This document shows, piece after piece, positions 46,144 to 56,710 of a stretch of DNA of 64,000 bases. The position numbers and the translations under genes were made by a program. Source of the DNA: Cheilinus undulatus (taxonomy: Eukaryota > Chordata > Actinopteri > Labriformes > Labridae); assembly GCF_018320785.1 (NCBI RefSeq), contig NC_054877.1, positions 34,184,151 to 34,248,150 on the forward strand. Reading direction: 5' to 3'. The notes below the pieces were generated by a model. The model ran no database searches and was not told the DNA's origin. It saw nothing but the letters and a program-made list of their open reading frames with translations. Numbering within the stretch: position 1 is the stretch's first letter; every line of letters begins with the position of its first letter.

Positions 46144-47990
46144 GGTTCTTAACCTTGGGGTCGGGACCCTCTTGGGGGTCGTGAGACACTGAGAAGGGGT
46201 CTCCAGATGCCCCCAAAAAACTAAGGATGTTTTTTAAATACTTTAAAATACTGTTTCCTCTTTAGACCAGTTTTGTCAAATTTTTAACCCCTTTTCATCA
46301 TTTTTCCCATCAATTTTAAGACATTTTTGCCATTTATCACCTATTTTTGTCAGTCTTAAACTCTTTCCACCACTTTTTTTCTGCCTGTTTTTGCCACTTC
46401 TAAACCAATTATTGCCACTTAAGCCTAATGTTGCATCTGTTGACCCATTATCACAACTATTAACCACTGTTTACACCCATTTTTCCCATTTTAACCACAT
46501 TTCACCATGTGATATGCATAATTTTTTGTAGTGTAACCAATTTCGTCCACTATCTACCTGCTTTTCTCTTTCTCAGTTAACCCTTTTTTGCCAGTTTCTA
46601 TCAATGTTTAATCCCATTTCACCAAATTTCCACACATTTTTGCCAATTTAAAGCCATTTCAGCCACATTTTAACTCCCTTTTACCACTATTTATGCCCAT
46701 TTTTGCAACTTTAACCAATTTCTGCCACTCTTTTAATTCAGCTTCACCACCTTTTCCAACATTTTTTGCTATGATTAACCCATTTTAGCAATTTTTAAAC
46801 CATTTTCATTCTTTTTTTGACAAAAGGATTTTACATTTTTAAGTAGGGCTATTTACTTAACGTACAAATGAATAAAGATATTTGTTCCTTTGATAAGAGT
46901 GGTTATTATTCAGATTAGATATAAGTTATGGATATCACAGCTTAACTTTACAGTGGACCATGGCTTTGCTGAGCTCCATGGGCCCTCAGTTTGGCTGGGC
47001 ACCAGAAAGCTCTCCTCTTTATCCCCCATTTATGCACAGCATTGTCCTAGAGCAGTGGTTCTCAAGCTGGGGGTCGGGACCCCATTGGGGGTTGCAAAAC
47101 ACTAAGAGGGGGTCGCCAGATGCCTTCATAAACTGAGAATACTTTTAACCCCTTAACGCCTGCTGTCGCAAATTTGATACATACTTTTATGATACTTCTA
47201 TCTAATGAATATGCTCAATAAATTACTCAAAAACACTTATAAATACAATCTCATAAATGATAAAAATGCCCTCAAGTGGATTATCAGTTACCAAAAACAT
47301 GTAATGAATGAAATGAGATACTAAAAATATATATGTGTAAAATTTTTGGGGAAAATTTGATTTTTTTTTAAATTTTAGTAGAAAGTTAAATGAACATTTC
47401 AGTTCCAAAAAAATAGAATTTTCTGTCTGTTATTTATGTTTTCAGGCATTAAGGGGTTAAAATGATTTTTTTCTCACCCAGTTTCGTTACTATAATTTGC
47501 CACTAAATCAATTTTGCATAATTTGAACCCATTTTTTGCCACTTTACTCCATTTTAACACATTTTTATCCCTTTTTAACCAACATTTTTTGCCAGTTTTA
47601 ACAAATTCTTGCTACTCTAAACCCATTCATTTAAATTTTTAATCCTTTACAACACTTTTTACTGTCTATTTTGTCACTTTTAAACCAGTTCTCACAACTT
47701 TCTGTATATTATTGCCTCTGTTGACCAATTATTGCCACTATCAACCCCTTTTTTTGCATTTAACACCCATTTTTGCCCATTTTAACCACATTGCACTGTT
47801 TGATATGCCCCCTTTGACCAGTTTAACCCATTTCTGCCAATTTCCGCCTATTTGTCTGCCCCAGTTAACCTAATTTTGATTGTTTAATGCACATTTTTCC
47901 ACTTTTAAATCCCATTTCACTAATTTTTGTCACTTTAACACTTTTTCTGTCCCTCTTAATCCCCTTTTACAACTTTTTGTGCCTGTCATT
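46144..47990. repeat. Two related hAT-end plus degenerate 20-bp-unit arrays
   Basis: About 46144 ('ggttcttaaccttggggtcg') and 47055 ('cagtggttctcaagctgggg') are similar hAT-type ends. Each is followed by long degenerate arrays of 'ccacttttaacccatttttg' units (46250-46830 and 47465-47990). Landmarks such as 'tctgttgacc...attaaccac...gatatgc' occur in the same order in both, so these are two copies of one element, not independent low-complexity DNA. Confidence 0.6.
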
Positions 47991-48299
47991 AATGTATCTA
48001 TCCATATGAGGGTTTCTAGCCATGCACTCGCTGGAAAGTCTAAGCATGCTAGGTTTGTTTGTTTGTAATATGGACATCATGGGCCACTGTCCTCATCCAA
48101 GTAATAAGTGAAGCCCTTTTCTATGGTGTAAGGTGGATATTACATTGATGAAAATCACAGTATATATGGACACTTTACACCCTACAGTTGTCAGTACAGT
48201 ACAGGAAGTCTGTTATAAGAATTTATTCACTTTAAAACATTTTTATTCAATTTGTAGACAAATATTTTCTTTTCTATTTCTTTTTTTTTTAATTCTATT

Positions 48300-48320
48300 T
48301 TTATTTTTTTTATTGGCAAA
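48300..48320 (-). terminator. AATAAA and A-rich tract after the coiled-coil gene
   Basis: On the minus strand 'ccaataaaaaaaataaaaat' follows the stop codon by about 75-80 bp and runs into further A-rich sequence to about 48270. It can serve as a polyadenylation signal. The A tract could also be the remnant poly(A) of a retrocopied mRNA. Confidence 0.55.
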
Positions 48321-48393
48321 CCGGAGCTCCCGGAGAAAACCCTTCACAGACACAGTGGACCATGTATCGCCCTGACAGACAGAAAGCAGAAAG

Positions 48394-50469
48394 CTACCTC
48401 CTATCCATCAGGACTTCCTGTGGCCCACTGTGCTGCCCAGGCAGCCTTTGTGGATCTGGAGGACAGAGAGAGCTGAGTGTGGCCACTCTCTGCTGCCTCT
48501 TCTCCATCTTGAACTGGCGCCGATATAATGGAGTGAGGGCCTTCTTGAACTTCCTCCAGGATGAGACGTTTTCCCCCGCCTCTCTTATTAACTCGTCCAC
48601 TTCTGTCTGCAGGACGATGCAGCAGGACGTCTTCACTTCCAGCTCGTTCTCCAGGCTCTCCAGCTGCTCATTGACCGCGTCTCTGTTGGAGGCCTCCTCG
48701 TTCATCTTCTGCTGCAACATCAGGTTCCTGTCCTCCGCCTCTGAGAGCTGAAGCCTGACACCCTGTAGTTGGTTTTTCAGAGTGTCAGCCCTCAACGTTT
48801 CAGCCTGCAGATGACTGGTCTGAGATGCATTGAGGTCCCTCGCGTATTCAATTTCTCTCTGCAGGACCTGGACAGTGTCTTTCTCAGCCTGAAGTTTGCA
48901 TTCCAGGTCACGGCCGTGGCTGACCTGTAGCTGCAGCTGATTGGTCAAGGCCTCTATCTGCAGGGAGGTATCGGTGTCCTTTCTAGAGGCTTCTCTCCGG
49001 AAGACCCATATCTCCTTCTTGAGAGAGTCTATCTGAGCCGTCAGCCTCTGTTGGACCTCCTGAGCCTCTCTCTGCATGGAGTCAGACCTCAACACTTCAG
49101 CCTTCAATCGATCATTCTGAGCAGACACAAGATCCAAGAGCTCTTGTATTTTTCCAGGATGGACTGATTCTTCCTTTGGTGCTCTGGAGGCTGGACGTGA
49201 GCTGGTCTTTGGTTCAGTGGCCCCCTTTGGAGGTTTTTCAACCAAGTATGACTCTCCATCCTCATCAAACCTCACTTCCTCCTTGTCCTGAGTGGGAGGC
49301 GCCGCACTTTCATCCCACATGTAAATTTCCAGCTGCTTTCTGAGGTCTGTAATCTCTCTCTCCATGTCCTGTTGGGCCTCTTCCTTAGCCTTTATTGTAG
49401 CATGCTGTTCCTGCAGCTGACCCTTTAAAACTTTCAGCTGCATGACAGTGCTGGCTTCTTTTTTGGAGAGCTCTTCTGGCAGGGTCTTGTTCTTCTGCTC
49501 CAGGACCTCCTTCTGAGCTCTCAGGGTCCCGGTCTCCCGCTCCAGAACCTCTTTCTGAGCTCTCAGAGTCTTGTTCTCCCGCTCCTGGACCTCTCTCTGA
49601 GCTCTCAGAGTCTTGTTCTCCCGCTCCTGGACCTCTCTCTGAGCTTTCAGTGTCTTGCTCTCCTGCTCCAGGACTTCTTTCTGAGTTCTCAGGGTCTTGT
49701 CTTGGAGTGAAACCCCTGAGGCTTTGTCCTGGAGCTTTTTATTCTGAGCTTCAATGACACCGATGAGCTCCTCTTTGGTCTTGTAAGGATAAAGGCCGAA
49801 GTTCACCTCAGTGAAGGATGGATTCAGGTGCTTCAGCTGTTCCTTCAGCATCCTGATCTGTTTTTCACCCTCCAGCCTCCTGCTATTCTCCGCCTTCACC
49901 GCTTCAAGTAGATCATTGATCCTTTTCTCATTTTTTCCATTCTCAGTCTCTAATTTGGCATTTTTCTCTTTCTCCTCTTCCAGCTTGGAGGACACGTCTT
50001 TTAGCTCAAGGGAGACCTCTTTGAGTTTGCCGGTCCGGTCTCTGAGCTTACTCTTTAGACTCTCTATGTCCTTCATCCAAGGAGGGCGATCATGGCCCTG
50101 GGTTGGTTGGCGAGGGGGTCCGTGTGGTTGATGAGGGGGTCCATGGTGTGGTGGACCAGGAGGACCCCTGTACGGCTGATGTGGGGGTCTGCAGTGCGGT
50201 GGTGGAGGGGGTCCACGGTGGGGATATGGTGGTCGTGGGGGTCCGTGGTAGGGGTAGCGTGGACGAGGGGGTCCCCGGCAGTGATTGTGGATCTGCCTGG
50301 GACCTCCTTCCTCACTTTCTTGAGGAGCATTGTCTTGCTCCTCTGTTGCGACTTCTTCAGCGTGGATCTGATCGCTGCCAGTCTCAGGCGTTGTATTGAG
50401 CATTTTCTCATCCTCCATCTCCATCAGATCTCCCCAACTCACTGAACTAGTCTCCGTGTTTTCAGACAT
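48394..50469 (-). CDS. Intronless 691-residue coiled-coil protein with Pro/His-rich N-terminus, unrecognised
   Basis: One uninterrupted frame with ATG at 50467-50469, a TATA box about 115 bp upstream and AATAAA about 75 bp downstream. I do not recognise the family. Residues 1-56 are acidic. 64-128 is a Pro/His/Arg/Gly-rich tract (repeated RGPP, HGPP, PPH). 130-380 and 440-640 are heptad-patterned coiled coil rich in Glu, Lys, Gln and Leu. They are separated by a non-helical linker (APPTQDKEEVRFDEDGESY). The end is basic (RRQFKMEKRQQR). Residues 256-333 hold five tandem 14-residue units of the type ERENKTLRAQREVQ. No signal peptide or membrane segment is seen, so it is probably an intracellular scaffold. 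It lies within the hAT-bounded segment and inside the possible intron of the factor-H-like gene. A retrocopied or transposon-carried origin is plausible. The long, balanced frame argues that it is still translated. Confidence 0.8.
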   Translation of the reverse strand: MSENTETSSVSWGDLMEMEDEKMLNTTPETGSDQIHAEEVATEEQDNAPQESEEGGPRQIHNHCRGPPRPRYPYHGPPRPPYPHRGPPPPPHCRPPHQPYRGPPGPPHHGPPHQPHGPPRQPTQGHDRPPWMKDIESLKSKLRDRTGKLKEVSLELKDVSSKLEEEKEKNAKLETENGKNEKRINDLLEAVKAENSRRLEGEKQIRMLKEQLKHLNPSFTEVNFGLYPYKTKEELIGVIEAQNKKLQDKASGVSLQDKTLRTQKEVLEQESKTLKAQREVQERENKTLRAQREVQERENKTLRAQKEVLERETGTLRAQKEVLEQKNKTLPEELSKKEASTVMQLKVLKGQLQEQHATIKAKEEAQQDMEREITDLRKQLEIYMWDESAAPPTQDKEEVRFDEDGESYLVEKPPKGATEPKTSSRPASRAPKEESVHPGKIQELLDLVSAQNDRLKAEVLRSDSMQREAQEVQQRLTAQIDSLKKEIWVFRREASRKDTDTSLQIEALTNQLQLQVSHGRDLECKLQAEKDTVQVLQREIEYARDLNASQTSHLQAETLRADTLKNQLQGVRLQLSEAEDRNLMLQQKMNEEASNRDAVNEQLESLENELEVKTSCCIVLQTEVDELIREAGENVSSWRKFKKALTPLYRRQFKMEKRQQRVATLSSLCPPDPQRLPGQHSGPQEVLMDRR
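49470..49705 (-). repeat. In-frame 42-bp tandem repeat encoding 14-residue heptad units
   Basis: Five units encoding (E/K)xK-TL(R/K)AQ(R/K)EV(L/Q)E variants. 14 residues equal two heptads, so expansion keeps coiled-coil register. Neighbouring units are more alike than distant ones, as expected from unequal exchange. Confidence 0.85.
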
Positions 50470-50582
50470 TTTCTGTGTTTGAAGAAAAGTCTAGAAATCA
50501 AAAAGTTTGAATACGTCTTGCTGATCAATGATCTCTGATCTGCTCTGTAACTCTAACTCTGCAGTGTTTGTGGTTTGGCTGG

Positions 50583-50640
50583 TATATATAGACATTTGAG
50601 GAGTGACATCAGAGCCATTTGGCTTTGATGATGTCACAGT
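50583..50640 (-). promoter_or_regulatory. TATA box and two CRE-like motifs of the coiled-coil gene
   Basis: TATATATA at 50583-50590 is placed to start transcription near 50555. Upstream (higher coordinates) are TGACATCA (about 50604-50611) and TGATGTCAC (about 50628-50636), both ATF/CREB-like half-palindromes. A TATA-driven promoter suggests inducible or tissue-restricted expression. Motif function is inferred. Confidence 0.5.
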
Positions 50641-50964
50641 ATGTCTGAGTCCAACATTCCGGAACGCCCCAGTTTTCTTGTTTACCAGTTTGAAATGAAA
50701 CGTAAACAAACGTGGCCGACCCAGCATTAAATGCCAGGTGCAACACTAATCAGCAGTTCTATCAGTAAAAATAAAATGACTACTGCTGTTTTGAAATGTC
50801 AGTAAATTGTGTTTTCTTCCATTGTAACTCAGTAGTGTTTTAGAGCTCCTGTGAGCTGTTGACAGTTCTGCAGGCAGATTCACGAAATTCAGGAGATTTT
50901 ATCCTGTGTAAACGGTCAGGAAGCTTTTGAAATCACAATGACAACCAAACACTAAAAAAATACA

Positions 50965-51125
50965 ACCCCATTTCCAAAAGGCTGGGGCACTGGGTGTAAA
51001 AGGAGCATTCTAGAGAGGCAGAGTCTCTCAGAAGTGATGATGGGCAAGAATGACAGTGTTCAAAATTATGAACCATGTTATACCAAGAGCTATGAGTGCA
51101 GCAACAAAGGGTCTTTTCACACCTG
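50965..51125 (+). mobile_element. Fragment of the Tc1-like family seen at 30495
   Basis: Begins 'acaaccccatttccaaaa' and continues 'taaaaggagcattctagagaggcagagtctct', paralleling the 5' part of the 30495 element. Only the left end survives. Confidence 0.6.
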
Positions 51126-51280
51126 AAAGATCAAGATCAAGGTTTACATTTTTGGTGCATTATATATAAACTTAGCACAAAATGTAACAAACTTTCTATT
51201 ACGTTGATTATTTCATACATTTGCTAGGAACATGCATTTGTGGGATGAGCAGCAGAGCTGAGTATGTGGGTACCAGAAGC

Positions 51281-52067
51281 CAGGGGTGGACTGGGACAAA
51301 AATTCAGCCCTGGCATGTTCTGTCCAGACCAGCCCATTACATTATCAGCAGACACCACGTAGACGTCCACAAATCTCAGAGCGTCTTCTCTTGTGCAAAC
51401 TACAAAGGAGAGTCATATTTCTCGATAGCGGTTAACAAATGAAGCGCATAACTACGAAATCAAGGAAGAAAATTGACAGCTATAGGAATCAGTCAATCAA
51501 TCTTTGTTCATTATAGTGTCAAATCACAACAGAAGTTATGTCATGACTAGGGGTGAGACCAGACTAACAGGAAGAACCCTTAGTTAAAGTGTAACTAAGC
51601 CCCCAGGTTTTGGCTGCAGTGCCTCTGCACTCAAAATTCAAAAAATGCCTCATTGTGGGCGGGCTGGGAGGAGGAGCTAAGACCTGCCTGTCACTCTATG
51701 CGGCCTCCACCCGCACCGCCAACCAGACCCCCCTTCCACACACAAACCAAACAAGCACACATTTAGCTAATGTGAACCCCGCTTATCAAGCTAATAATGT
51801 GCGACAAATTTCTCACATCACTTTTAACATTTGCACAACAGCTGGTGCATTTCTAAAAACAATTAGTACAAGCCGCAGAACCTCAATGATAACCTGCAAA
51901 AGCAGGTCACATGCTCGAAATGGAGAGGTCATTCCTCAAAAGCAAGTTTTCATGTCAACGAAAGTGTGCGTTTGATAAACAAAAGTCCTGACACCATGAT
52001 TTATGAACAAGATAGTCAAATGGCTTTGTCATGTTTTCATTCTGACACTTTTCTAGTGTTTTCCAAT
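51281..52067. repeat. Left-end repeat, copy 2
   Basis: Same orientation as 45385-46143 with high identity. Its flanking octamer (ccagaagc) does not match the right flank at 57073, so 51281-57072 is not a clean single insertion. Confidence 0.9.
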
Positions 52068-52423
52068 GCAACAAAAGTCAGATCTTTGTGACACTACCTG
52101 AAAATGCTCAAGACAGCACTATTTGCCCAGCCATTTGAAAACTTCAGTAAAAATGACAAATTACTGCATTTAATTGGGTAACTGAGTACAAGACACTGAA
52201 TACATACGATTCACATTTTTACTGCATAATGCTCTTTGCAATTTTAATTTCTTCACAGCATTGTGCAAAAGAAAAATACAGCCTTTGGATAGAGCTGTGC
52301 ACAACAAATATTATAATCCATTGGAACTGTTGAATTTAGACAACATTGTCCGGAAAAAAAAGTGATAAAGAAATGTATAAAATTTGCTTGACAGATTTTG
52401 ACAACTAGTTGAACATTTTTGTA

Positions 52424-55151
52424 CAGGGTGTCTGTGCATCCTTAAAAAGTCTTAAAAAGTGTCTTAAATTCATGTAACCAAAAATTAAGGCCTTAAAAAG
52501 TCTTCATTTCATTAAAAATGTTATATGCTGGTTTTAAATACATTACTCAAAAGGTCTTAAATTTGTTGGGGCAGGACTATTTAATGGTTTTTTTTTTTTT
52601 CTCTTATTTTTAAACCTTTCCTGCTTCGGCGCCCCGACTGTAGTCAGAACGCACAGGGGAGAGTGGTCTACCGCTCTCTCACTCTCGCGCTCGCTCTTGC
52701 TCGCCCCACCCACCCAGACGCACACAGCTATTCACAGACAGATTGGGGAACTGGAGGTTAAGGCCACAGAACTGAGTCTCATCATGACATGCGTGTTTGT
52801 TCAGCAGGTCCAGTAGTTTTTTTGGTTAGATGTTTCCAGTTGCACACTACTGTTTGACTGAATGTACTTTATTTCTTTGTATATTTTGTATTTTTGTATA
52901 TTTTTTTGTAGGCGAAAGATTTTTTTTATCTCCGAAACAACAAAGCCAAAACACGATGTTGTGATGACGCAAGCAAAAACCGCGGCCAGCACGTACTTGG
53001 ATCAGTGGTTCTCAATTAGGGGTACGCGTACGTGAAGGCACTCTAGGGGTTACGCGAAATTTTAAAATACATGCCGGCTATATAAGAAAAATGGCGCCTT
53101 TCTTTGCACGTCAGGAGCGACACGATGTTGCGAGTATATTACATTCTCAAATCACATTCGTGCTGCAAACGTCTGCGATGTGTTTTCTCTGTCCTCTGAT
53201 AAACAGTGATATTTATTGGAGTGGAAGATAAAATGAGGTTTGTCCCTCGCTGTCCTTCATTCTGTGCGCACAGTTAGGACGTCAGCGCCGTTTTGTTTGA
53301 CTGTTTCATTCACTGTGCCAGCCAAGTTTGTAAGAGGAGGGACTGACTTTTCATTCATTCTATGTCAAATATGATCAATAAGAGTGATAAGGGCCCAGCT
53401 GAGGCTCGTGGTGAGAGGAGTTAACTCTCTCCACAGCGCACAGACTGACTCACCTGTTTGTGTTCCAGGCTGTTCAGAGGAGTCATTAGCTGGTTGATCT
53501 GGAGCTTTTATAAGTCGTTTGTCTGAGGTCAGAGGAGACTGTGTTGGTAAATATTTCACTGAAGTCCCATTATTTTAGAAACAGCTCCAGCTGTGTGAGT
53601 TTCGCTCAGACGAGCGCACATGGTGGTGGTGGTGCCGTTTTTTAAGGCAGACAGAGGAACAAAAACGTCCTCCTCTCCAGCACCACCTGATGTTTGAAAT
53701 CTCCTCATATCTGTCTGTATCAGTGCTTGTGTTTTTGCCTGTTTTTTTTTAGCCTGGTAGAGAGGGAGACAGGCAACAGGCAGCCTGACATGTCTATTTG
53801 AATGTAAATCCGCTACTTAAATATTCGCAGCAATGTCGTGCTGCGATATGATGTTGCAGGTGTGGAAGCTTGCTCTGACTGGCTACAGGTTCGAAATGTA
53901 AATATTTTGTGTAAATAATATGCATGAAAAAATTGCGTCTAGAGTGTAAGGACCTTAACTTTATAAACTGGAGTTTATATTTTGTAGGCTCTTACATTTA
54001 TTCACCCTAAAACCCTCTGAGTCTCCCCCATGGCAGAATGGTTTGACCCACACTGGCACATGCCTGTCAATCACTGCATTCACAATCACTCCATTCATAA
54101 AAAGGTTTATGATTTATTTTTTGTGTAGAAATTCTGATCTATAACTAAGTTCATGATTTCAATTTGAGAAGAGCGAAGTCTTTTTATATATTTTGTTTAT
54201 TATTTACAGGTCTTCAGTCCTTTCTAGCTCAGTTTTAATTTCCAAATTGTTCCAGAGAGACCACTGCAGCTGAGCAGAGTTTTACACACTTCTGGGTTTA
54301 AAGCCTTTCCAGTCACTGTTTTCAATAGCTACATTAACTTGAATTCCCACATTTAGAGATGAGAAGATTTGCCATGAATTTAGTCATACATTTTCAACAT
54401 GTGAAATGTATGAAAAAAAGATCTTATATTTGTAATTTGAAAGTGTTTATCAGTTACAAAGTTTGATAAATCAGACGGCTGTCACAGCACTCTTTAATGT
54501 CTTTCTTTTTGGCTAAAAAGCTTTGTGCTGTTTAGTGGGTAAAAATACTTCACAGGGGGTACAGGATTGATAAAAGGTTGAGAACCACTGATTTAATGTA
54601 TATATGAGTGCGGTCAAGTTAAACATTTTATTTTGTATTTTATTTTATTTTATTTTGTGCATTGTTAGAATGTCAGTGCTTAATAAATATTTACATAATT
54701 TTGTAACTGATTTATTGTTTGAAGCATTAATATTAATTTTTGCAATTGCATTTGATTTTAGTGAGGTTAGTACACAGTCATAGCCATAAATGCAATGGTA
54801 CTAATAACTGGCATAATAATTTCTTTTGGTGTTTCGGTTTTCGGCCAAGAATTTTCATTTTGGCGCATCCCTATTTTTTTGTATACTTGGTTGGAAACAT
54901 GCAGTTAAACTGCACTCGTACATACAGCTATTGAACCAGAGAGCACTGAGTATCACTTTATGTTCAATAAACAGACAAAAAGTAAACTTGAATGAGTGAC
55001 ACACATGCTATGCTTGGGTTGTAATACAGCGGGATCCCCCAACCATCGCCTGTATTTATAGTGTTTTCGGTCTTAAATTTCATTCAAAGTGGCATTAAAA
55101 AAGGTCTTAAAAAGTCTTAAATTTGACTTGCTGAAACCTGCAGATACCCTG
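52424..55151. mobile_element. hAT-type element 'CAGGGTGTCTG', non-autonomous
   Basis: Ends CAGGGTGTCTG at left and CAGATACCCTG at right are inverted relatives. Inside both ends are repeated 'tcttaaaaagtcttaaa' phrases. A second element (53003-54600) sits inside. No long transposase frame. A clear 8-bp duplication was not found. Confidence 0.6.
53003..54600. mobile_element. Nested hAT-type element 'CAGTGGTTCTCAA'
   Basis: CAGTGGTTCTCAA at 53003 and TTGAGAACCACTG ending 54600 are perfect 13-bp inverted repeats. The next bases ('ggggtacgcgtacgtgaagg' and 'acagggggtac') are also related. The interior is non-coding. Target duplication not evident. Confidence 0.75.
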
Positions 55152-55971
55152 TTGTATGTAATGACTCAAGCAACTAAATGAGGACTATTAGTTTTATAGG
55201 AAACGACTATTTAGCATTCATAAGTATAGTTCATTTTGACTGACATGACATAAGCAAATGATAATGTTACAAAACAGCAGAGAATTGTATGAAAGCAATT
55301 AATGCATGCCCAAAAGCATTTGCAGTTTGTTAGAAGAAATGACAAACTGCTGCTATGATGTGCACAAATGACTCAATGTTGTGGAGGTTGAACTAACAGT
55401 TATGAGACTTTTAATTCTGATCAGAGAAATGCACCAAAACAACTGAGAAAAAAATATATTTGAGAGTTTTACAATAGCCTGAGTACTTTTATTGAAGCCT
55501 CAAATTGGACAACCTATCCTACTTCTCCTTGTCTTGTACACCAGATAAAAATATGTGTACCTTTATAAACATTTTCTGTGCAGCCATTATACTTTTTTGG
55601 TGTTTGACCCTTAATAATTCAAAATCATCAGGCAAAACTAATGTTTTAGTCTTTACATTCAAAACAGTTCATGTTTTTTTTTCCTCTTTTATGTAACTGG
55701 ATACTTTACTGAATGGTTGTAAATGTATTTTCTCCATTAACAAGAGTAAGAACGGACTAAATACTACACTCTGTTCTCAGAAAGCTTCATGGCCACTTTG
55801 CAGGTAAAGCATTGCATGAAGAAATGACTTTATCAATAAAGGTAACATCACATTCAATGTAAAAGCGTTTTTTCCTTTGTTTTGGACATGTCTCAAAAAT
55901 GAAGCCTAGCCAGCCCCAGGCTAACATTACTTACCATGTCTGCCTCCACTCGCTCATCATCGCCGATCACG

Positions 55972-56494
55972 CAGTGTTAATTTTGACTGCACTTTTTAAT
56001 TTAGTTTTACTTATAGTCTTTTGCCAAAAATATATTTTAGTTTTAGTCATAATTTAGTCATCTAAATTGTTTGAGTTTTAGTCTAGTTTTAGTTGACGAA
56101 ACTTCCCAACGTTTTAGTTAACGAAGTTTACAGTAGATTTAGTCGACTGATTGGATCTCTCCCCAACTTACCCCGCCACCACACTGCAAAAGCAGTTGTG
56201 ATTGGCTCCCCCCGTATCTCCTCCCTCCTTTCCACACAGCCAAAATAGCTGTGATTGGATATATGCCTAACTTGCCCCTACTTTCTACATGACAAAATTA
56301 GATCTGATTAGATAAAGTCTCTGTCAAGCTTTTTCGTCTCGTTTTTATTTGTTGACTAAAATGTCAAATAATTTAGTTTTAGTTTTTGTCCATGTGCACT
56401 TTCTTTTATTGGTTACTGTCTCGTTTTCGTCAGGGGAAAAAAGGCTATTAATGAAAACTATAACGAAAATAATTAGTCAACAAAATTAACACTG
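55972..56494. mobile_element. hAT-type MITE with perfect 8-bp target duplication
   Basis: Inverted ends CAGTGTTAATTTTG and CAAAATTAACACTG. The octamer CGATCACG occurs on both sides (55964-55971 and 56495-56502). It is the cleanest insertion in the window. It splits older sequence belonging to the larger hAT element. Confidence 0.92.
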
Positions 56495-56511
56495 CGATCA
56501 CGGACTTTATC

Positions 56512-56710
56512 GCCACCAGCTCCTGCTGCTGAGTCTGACCCCCTCCTCACTCGTCTCCTGGCGCAGCAGCACTCGCTGCTGCTTGGGTGGTGACAACGGC
56601 ATTAAATAGGTCTGCCAGTTTTGCACATTTAGCAGCCTCAACCTCAAGAGATTTTAGCTATTGGTCTGCTGTTTCTCAGCGCCATCCGGGTGTTTTTTCT
56701 TCCTGTTCAT
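56512..56710 (-). pseudogene. Remnant of a hAT-type transposase N-terminus
   Basis: From an ATG at 56708-56710 the minus strand reads MNRKKKHPDGAEKQQ. After a frame change it reads SLEVEAAKCAKLADLF. This Lys-rich start with GAEKQQ resembles the start of fish hAT transposases that follow an N-terminal TTF/BED region. Only this fragment is readable, and the MITE at 55972 interrupts the next part. Confidence 0.35.

Noticed and set aside
50073..50445. Three overlapping frames (98-117 codons) around the Pro-rich tract
   Set aside because: All are other-frame or antisense translations of the GC-rich Pro/His repeat of the coiled-coil gene.
51610..51975. 121-codon plus-strand frame
   Set aside because: It falls wholly within the left-end repeat copy 2, and the equivalent frame is broken in copy 1 (45385-46143).
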